Shown piece after piece: positions 7,248 through 11,711 of a stretch of 11,711 bases of DNA. Below the pieces are notes generated by a model. The model saw only the letters and a program-made list of their open reading frames with translations. It was not told the origin of the DNA and did not search any database. Numbering within the stretch: the first letter of the stretch is position 1; each line of letters opens with the position of its first letter. Position numbers and translations under genes: made by a program. Source of the DNA: an uncultured Clostridia bacterium. Its GTDB lineage: Bacteria > Bacillota > Clostridia > Christensenellales > UBA1242. The stretch lies in assembly GCA_946610635.1 (NCBI GenBank), contig CAMOCI010000007.1, positions 1 to 11,711 of the forward strand, given 5' to 3'.

Positions 7248-8357
7248 TTATTTTGACTGTTTGCTTATGTTTAAAAGTATTCCTATCGCACTCATAAACA
7301 CAACAAGTGAAGTAGAACCTGCGCTAATAAACGGCAGTGGAACACCTGTTGGAGGAATTGAAGCGCTACATACTGCAATATTTATTAAACTTTGCGTTGC
7401 AATAACAGTTGTTATACCACCTGCAAGCAACGCACCAAAACGATCTTTGGCATTCTTTGCAATTTTTATTCCACATACAACAACTATTAGAAATAACAGC
7501 ATGGTTAAAACTGCTCCCATAAGGCCAAGTTCTTCACAAATTATAGAAAATATAAAGTCACTTTCGCTAAACGGCAAAAAAAGATATTTTTGACGAGAGT
7601 TAAAAAGGCCAACACCAAACATACCACCTTCACCAATACTATAAAGCGATTGCAAAAGTTGGTAGCCTTCACCTTTGGGATTTTCCCACGGATTTATAAA
7701 TGCCATGAGTCGCTTTAATCGGTATGGCTCAATTATAATAAGCGCAGGTACCAAAAGACCAATAGGTAAACTCATATACGCAAAGTGCTTTAAGTTAGCT
7801 CCACCCATAAAAAGCATAGCAAGCATAGTTATGCCCACGCACATAGTAATACTCATATTAGGCTCTAACATTATAAGCACACACATGGCGCCACCAATGA
7901 TAAGCACAGGCAAGATACCTTTAAAAGTTTTAACAATGTCATAACTTTTTGCTAGATAACTTGCAACGAATATAACAAAACCAAACTTGGCAATTTCACT
8001 TGGCTGAATAGTAAAACCGGGAAGCCTTATCCACCTTGTTGCGCCATTGCTTGTTGAGCCAATTCCCGGAATAAAAACAACAATAAGCAAAACAAAACTA
8101 ACAAGCAAAATCCAATTTTTCCACTTGCTTAACTTGTGATAGTCTATAAAATAAAAACCAATCATAGCGCCAAAGCCCAAAATGGCACCAACAATTTGTT
8201 TTGACATATAAAAAAACTTATTGCCATAATGTATTTCTGCATTATAACTTGATGCACTATAAACCATAATAACGCCCAAAATAACAAGCATTAATACTGC
8301 CAAAACAAGTAATAATTCAACAAAACTAAACTTGTATTTTTTTGCTTTATTCTTCAA
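7248..8357 (-). CDS. ftsW: Septal peptidoglycan polymerase FtsW (SEDS family)
   Basis: FtsW polymerises lipid II into glycan strands at the division septum with its partner transpeptidase. The 369-residue protein has about ten membrane helices. Family marks are MVYSASS (31-37), GATRWIRLPGFTIQPSEIAK (105-124), INPWENPKGEGYQLLQSLYSIG (221-242), the catalytic-site D267 in SESDFIF, the EELGLMG block and [14 protein letters not shown] (335-348). The start is TTG: AGGGAG lies 7 nt upstream and the next Met (residue 23) is inside the first helix. Its last ~39 codons seem to be a substitute brought by the inserted cassette, because a second version of this end lies at 5281-5416. The tail is SK here instead of GMECTLA. 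murD lies 85 bp upstream. RodA is the paralogous alternative, but the position after murD favours FtsW. Confidence 0.95.
   Translation of the reverse strand: MKNKAKKYKFSFVELLLVLAVLMLVILGVIMVYSASSYNAEIHYGNKFFYMSKQIVGAILGFGAMIGFYFIDYHKLSKWKNWILLVSFVLLIVVFIPGIGSTSNGATRWIRLPGFTIQPSEIAKFGFVIFVASYLAKSYDIVKTFKGILPVLIIGGAMCVLIMLEPNMSITMCVGITMLAMLFMGGANLKHFAYMSLPIGLLVPALIIIEPYRLKRLMAFINPWENPKGEGYQLLQSLYSIGEGGMFGVGLFNSRQKYLFLPFSESDFIFSIICEELGLMGAVLTMLLFLIVVVCGIKIAKNAKDRFGALLAGGITTVIATQSLINIAVCSASIPPTGVPLPFISAGSTSLVVFMSAIGILLNISKQSK
7336..7368. repeat. Direct repeat, copy 2 (33-bp shared core inside intact ftsW)
   Basis: This copy is identical to 5384-5416 and encodes ASIPPTGVP in the intact ftsW. Left of it the two copies differ by silent changes only; right of it they diverge, with gaps. 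It marks where the cassette joined the resident gene (attL-like position). Confidence 0.9.
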
Positions 8358-8442
8358 AATTTTACTCCCTTTTTATAAAAATTATAAAAAATATTATATT
8401 TTTACTGTAAAATTGCGTAAATTTTATTATATTTTTAAAATT

Positions 8443-9789
8443 TTATAAATTTTTAACAACTTCAATAAATCTTTCGCCGCGCTCTTCAAAACAAGTAAAT
8501 TTATCAAAACTTGCACATGCTGGCGACAGCAAAACAGTATCGCCATAGCAAGCATTTTTATAACAATAATAAATAGCATCTTCAAAGTCTTTAATATCAA
8601 CAAAATTCTCAAACTTATATTTTTTTAAAGATGATATTATTTTTTTTGCCGTTTGCCCACATATAACAACTTTTTTGATTGATTTGCTTTGAACTATTTT
8701 ATTTGCAAGATAATCAAAATTAGTATCTTTATCACTACCACCAAGTATTAAAATTGTTGGCTTTTTACTATAAGATTTTATTGCAGTTATTGTGCTATCT
8801 GGGCTAGTACTTTTGCTATCATTAACAAAATCTATGCCATTGACATTTTTAACAAATTGCAATCTATGTTTAAGTGGCAAAAACGAATTAACTGCTTCTT
8901 CAATTTTACTATTTTTTATCTTTAAAGCTTTACAAACAGCCACTGCAATAAGCACATTTAGCACATTATGCTCGCCCACAAGTTTAACGTCTGATATATT
9001 GCAAATATACTTTGTTTTGTTATTTTGTTTAAAATAAACTTTGCTGTTTTTTACAAAATATCCTTCAATTTCTTCTTTAATGCTTACCCAAGTAATATTG
9101 CACTCAACATGTCTCAAATCTAATTTCCGCAAAACATTATCATCATAATTTAAAATTATATTGCTATGTTTTGATATGTTTTTTAGTATATTACATTTTG
9201 CTTCGATATAATTTTCAAAAGTTAAATGCCTATCCAAATGATTTGGTGTTATGTTTGTTATAACGGCAATATCTGGTTTTAAGTGATTTAAACTTTCTAG
9301 CTGAAAACTACTCATTTCAACTACATAATTACATTTATAAGGCATAATGTTTTGAGTTATTGGGTCACCAACATTGCCGCATAAAACAGAAGGCTTATTT
9401 GATTTTTTTAAGATATGATGAATTAAACTGCAAGTTGTTGTTTTTCCATTTGTACCTGTTATGCCTATAATTCTGCCTTTTGTTAAACAAGTGCCAAGTT
9501 CAAGTTCGCTAATAACTTCCACGCCATATAGTTTTGCAAGTTTAACAACTTCACTAAAAATTGATATACCAGGTGAAAGTATAACAAAGTCCATTATTTT
9601 AATTATTTCTTCATCTAAATCAAAAACTAAATTACAATCATGCAGATTTTCAAATGTCTTTAGTTTTTCTTTATTATCATCATAGCAATAACAAAAAGCT
9701 TTAAATTTAGACAATAATTCCAAACTACTTTCGCCGCTTTTTCCCATTCCAATTATCAAAATATTTTTGTATTTAAATCTATTTTTCAT
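8443..9789 (-). CDS. murD: UDP-N-acetylmuramoyl-L-alanine--D-glutamate ligase MurD
   Basis: MurD adds D-glutamate to UDP-MurNAc-L-Ala with ATP. The 448 residues fit the family. Visible marks are the N-terminal nucleotide-binding loop IIGMGKSG (12-19), the ATP loop GTNGKTTT (112-119), E158 in VEMSSFQLE, NHLDRH (183-188), the presumed carbamylated K198 in EAKCN, HRLQ (308-311), NDSKSTSPDST (323-333) and LGGSDKD (349-355). The frame is open from 9837, but the ATG at 9789 is chosen: AAAGGA ends 5 nt before it and the Rossmann motif follows at the normal distance, whereas the extra 16 residues upstream have no support. mraY lies about 100 bp upstream, and ftsW 85 bp downstream. Confidence 0.96.
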   Translation of the reverse strand: MKNRFKYKNILIIGMGKSGESSLELLSKFKAFCYCYDDNKEKLKTFENLHDCNLVFDLDEEIIKIMDFVILSPGISIFSEVVKLAKLYGVEVISELELGTCLTKGRIIGITGTNGKTTTCSLIHHILKKSNKPSVLCGNVGDPITQNIMPYKCNYVVEMSSFQLESLNHLKPDIAVITNITPNHLDRHLTFENYIEAKCNILKNISKHSNIILNYDDNVLRKLDLRHVECNITWVSIKEEIEGYFVKNSKVYFKQNNKTKYICNISDVKLVGEHNVLNVLIAVAVCKALKIKNSKIEEAVNSFLPLKHRLQFVKNVNGIDFVNDSKSTSPDSTITAIKSYSKKPTILILGGSDKDTNFDYLANKIVQSKSIKKVVICGQTAKKIISSLKKYKFENFVDIKDFEDAIYYCYKNACYGDTVLLSPACASFDKFTCFEERGERFIEVVKNL

Positions 9790-9890
9790 AAATGTCCTTT
9801 TGTGGCAATAAAAAAAGCTTTTTTGATAAAATTGCAATATTTTTGCAAAAATACCTTAAAAGCAAATTTTTAAACAAAATTAATAAATTT

Positions 9891-10895
9891 TTAATAATTT
9901 AAAAGTATTGTTGCAAGAATGCCTGCCACAGATATAATTAATGTTACAATTATATATATGACAACAATCTTGTTTTCATGAATACCTTTTTTCTCTAAAT
10001 GATGATGAAATGGTGCCATCAAAAATATTCTTTTTTTTGTACGCTTGTAATGTAAAACTTGAAGCATAACAGAAACCACACTTATAACAAACATAATCCC
10101 AAGTATAGGTATTAAAAGTACTTGTTTTGTTACAATACAAACTGCTGATATTAGCCCACCTAGTGCCAAAGAGCCAGTATCGCCCATAAAAATTGTTGCG
10201 GGGTGACAGTTACAAAGCAAATATGCAAGCAATGAACCTAATACTGCTCCACATAATATTAAAATATTGCTATATTCATTAACAAGTGCTCCGTCAAATA
10301 TGGTAACAGATTTTAAAACTACAAACTCTATCCCAACAAAACCTACAAAAAACGCAAAGCTTACGCCACCAGCAAGTCCATCTAGCCCGTCAGTTAAATT
10401 TACAGCATTTGTAGTTGCTAAAAATATAAAAACACAAAATGGTATGTAAAGCCATCCCAAATCAATTAAACTTTTTGTAAATGGTAAATATATACCACTG
10501 CCAATATTACTATTTAAGTATGCAAAAACGGCAATAATTATACTGATAGCAACTTGTCCAATTATTTTTTGATATGGTTTTAGGCCTAAATTTCTTTTTA
10601 ATTTTATTTTTAAATAATCATCTAAAAATCCAATAAGGGCAAAAGCAAAAAAACACACAAGACAAACAAGAGCCATTTGATTGGCACCACCCTGAACACA
10701 AAAATATGCAAGCAGTGTTCCTAACAAAAATATAACTCCACCCATTGTTGGCGTACCTGCCTTTTTACTATGCATATCAACATATTCATATATCGTTTGA
10801 TTTGCCTTTAACTTTTTCATAAATTTAATAACTAACGGGGAAATTAATGTGCTTATAACAAATCCAATAAGTAAACTTAAAAAAATTTTATTCAT
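9891..10895 (-). CDS. mraY: Phospho-N-acetylmuramoyl-pentapeptide transferase MraY
   Basis: MraY moves phospho-MurNAc-pentapeptide onto undecaprenyl phosphate, forming lipid I at the inner face of the membrane. The 334-residue protein has about ten membrane helices. Key segments are KKAGTPTMGG (44-53), the Asp pair in GFLDDYLK (D92, D93), NAVNLTDGLDGLAGG (163-177, with D169 and D172), the catalytic-loop MGDTGS (237-242, D239), and the MraY-specific FHHHLEKKG (296-304), which separates it from WecA-type enzymes. A TTG at 10904 would add three residues, but the ATG at 10895 is preferred: it fits the family start and a weak GAG lies 6 nt upstream. No murF separates it from murE. Confidence 0.97.
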   Translation of the reverse strand: MNKIFLSLLIGFVISTLISPLVIKFMKKLKANQTIYEYVDMHSKKAGTPTMGGVIFLLGTLLAYFCVQGGANQMALVCLVCFFAFALIGFLDDYLKIKLKRNLGLKPYQKIIGQVAISIIIAVFAYLNSNIGSGIYLPFTKSLIDLGWLYIPFCVFIFLATTNAVNLTDGLDGLAGGVSFAFFVGFVGIEFVVLKSVTIFDGALVNEYSNILILCGAVLGSLLAYLLCNCHPATIFMGDTGSLALGGLISAVCIVTKQVLLIPILGIMFVISVVSVMLQVLHYKRTKKRIFLMAPFHHHLEKKGIHENKIVVIYIIVTLIISVAGILATILLNY

Positions 10896-10914
10896 AATAC
10901 TCAACTAATATATG

Positions 10915-10927
10915 TTGTGCATCACAA
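10915..10927. repeat. Small inverted repeat upstream of mraY
   Basis: TTGTG and CACAA flank a 3-nt spacer, 20 bp before the mraY start in the 76-bp gap after murE. It has the form of a small operator, but is short enough to be chance in this composition. Confidence 0.25.
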
Positions 10928-10971
10928 ATAAAATTATTTTTGACAAAAAAACAATTTACAATTTATTTAAT

Positions 10972-11711
10972 TTAATACAAAATTAAAAATAAAATATAAT
11001 CAAAATATTCTTTTAATAAATTCTTAACAACTTCATAATCGCTGTACTTAACAAACATATCACCAATAATTTGATAGTTTTCTATGCCTTTGCCAACAAT
11101 CAAAATATTACATTTTTTAACTTTTTTTGCTATTTTTATGGCTTTTTTTATTGCTTTTTGCCTATTTTCGATATAAAAACACTTATTTTTGCTTTTTAAG
11201 TTTTTTACGCCTTCTCCAATTTCAAACATAATTCTTTTGGGATTTTCACTTGCAGGATTATCTGTTGTTAAAATAACATAGTCACAAAATTCCCCTGCTA
11301 GTTTACCCATTAAAAATCTTTTTGTTGTGTCCCTTTCTCCTGGACAACCAAACACAATGATATTTTTATTTAGAGAAACTTCCTTAATTGTTTCTAACAA
11401 ATTTTTAAGACTATCTGTTGTATGTGCATAATCTATAATAATGTTAAAATCACGATTTTTATACACTAAATCAAAACGCCCATCTATGTTTTTTATTGTT
11501 CTAACACTTTTCAAAATTTGCTCAATATCAAAGCCTAATTTTTGCAAAACACAAATGCTTAAAGCTAAATTATATACATTAAATTTACCTGTTAAACTTG
11601 ATTCAATTTGATAAATTTTTTGATTAAGCTTTAATTCAAACTTTGTTTTTCCTAGTTCAACTTTTTTATTTAAAATTAAAAAATTAGAATTATTTTCTCC
11701 AATAGTAACAC
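10972..11711 (-). CDS. murE: UDP-N-acetylmuramyl-tripeptide synthetase MurE, C-terminal 245 residues
   Basis: The frame stays open to the right edge, so the gene start and the ATP loop are outside the window. The visible part holds the end of the central domain (SLTGKFNVYN) and the whole C-terminal domain: DGRFD, IDYAHTTDSLKNLL, VFGCPGERDTTKR, TTDNPASENP and GKGIENYQ. These are the standard MurE blocks in order. MurE adds the third amino acid to UDP-MurNAc-L-Ala-D-Glu. The specificity loop reads DNPA (11251-11262), not the DNPR typical of diaminopimelate-adding enzymes; DNPA resembles the lysine-adding enzyme of Staphylococcus aureus. The usual GKGHE block is GKGIE here. An apparent start at 11547 is an internal TTG leucine codon. 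mraY follows after 76 bp. Confidence 0.93.
   Translation of the reverse strand, partial: VTIGENNSNFLILNKKVELGKTKFELKLNQKIYQIESSLTGKFNVYNLALSICVLQKLGFDIEQILKSVRTIKNIDGRFDLVYKNRDFNIIIDYAHTTDSLKNLLETIKEVSLNKNIIVFGCPGERDTTKRFLMGKLAGEFCDYVILTTDNPASENPKRIMFEIGEGVKNLKSKNKCFYIENRQKAIKKAIKIAKKVKKCNILIVGKGIENYQIIGDMFVKYSDYEVVKNLLKEYFDYILFLILY

Larger units (their letters stand above)
5384..7368 (-). mobile_element. Putative single-gene integrative cassette in the ftsW 3' end
   Basis: The unit is bounded by the two 33-bp direct repeats; one repeat plus the unique DNA is 1952 bp. It contains one gene (P-loop/glycosyltransferase fusion), its promoter, a long inverted repeat (5525-5570), and a replacement ftsW 3' end with a terminator-like hairpin. 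The replacement tail restores a full FtsW, and the old tail lies beyond the far end. This is the usual geometry of elements that integrate in the 3' part of a conserved gene. No recombinase is encoded inside, so it must be mobilised in trans, or be the remnant of a larger element, or have entered by homologous recombination of a circle carrying an ftsW fragment. The structure is seen; the mechanism is inferred. Confidence 0.6.

Noticed and set aside
5411..7330. GCGCTAATAA present at 5411-5420 and at 7321-7330, and ACTCATTAG at 5420-5428 and 7177-7185
   Set aside because: They lie at non-equivalent places relative to the 33-bp cores, so they do not fit a single crossover and look like chance or codon-use effects.
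5384..7368. The cassette as a true integron cassette
   Set aside because: No integron integrase, no recognisable attC R-box motifs and no cassette array are visible. The boundaries lie in a coding sequence with long flanking similarity, unlike integron sites.
8427..8612. A 61-residue minus-strand frame overlapping the end of murD
   Set aside because: It overlaps murD in another frame, is low in complexity and has no ribosome binding site or partner.
1..11711. CRISPR arrays, tRNA or rRNA genes, riboswitches
   Set aside because: No regularly spaced repeats, cloverleaf sequences or conserved leader motifs were found on either strand by reading.

Overview
The window is strongly AT-rich DNA from a low-GC Gram-positive-type bacterium, most likely an uncultured member of the Bacillota (Clostridia or a related lineage). 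TGA is used as an ordinary stop (murA, ftsQ), which argues against Mollicutes with code 4. Most of the window, on the minus strand, is a reduced division and cell wall (dcw) cluster. Transcription runs from right to left: murE (truncated by the right edge), mraY, murD, ftsW, a glycosyltransferase cassette, asnA, murA and ftsQ. A strong, symmetrical terminator hairpin (1890-1919) follows ftsQ.

The left edge (1-1799, plus strand) is unrelated. It holds the end of an XRE-type repressor gene and a large serine recombinase whose start overlaps it by 4 bp. This pair is typical of the recombination module at the end of an integrated element, so most of that element probably lies left of the window. 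It converges on ftsQ.

The main discovery is inside the dcw cluster. ftsW (7248-8357) is intact, but a second copy of its last ~135 bp lies 2 kb further on (5281-5416). Between them sits a single-gene cassette encoding a P-loop NTPase domain fused to a family-2 glycosyltransferase, with its own extended -10 promoter and strong ribosome binding site. The two ftsW tails share an exact 33-bp core over the conserved [11 protein letters not shown] motif. Beyond the core they encode the same residues to Q367 with many silent changes, and on the other side only gapped similarity remains. This is the footprint expected of a circular DNA that integrated into ftsW, supplied a substitute 3' end and pushed the old 3' end downstream. 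No integrase lies inside the ~1.95-kb unit. A long inverted repeat (5525-5570) lies between the cargo gene and the displaced tail.

Functionally, MurE, MraY, MurD and MurA make lipid-linked peptidoglycan precursor, FtsW polymerises it at the septum and FtsQ (DivIB) belongs to the divisome. asnA has its own promoter and terminator, so it and the cassette split the cluster into separate transcription units. murF, murG and murC are not present between murE and ftsQ and must be elsewhere or replaced. MurE carries DNPA rather than DNPR in its amino-acid specificity loop, which hints at L-lysine rather than meso-diaminopimelate in the stem peptide.
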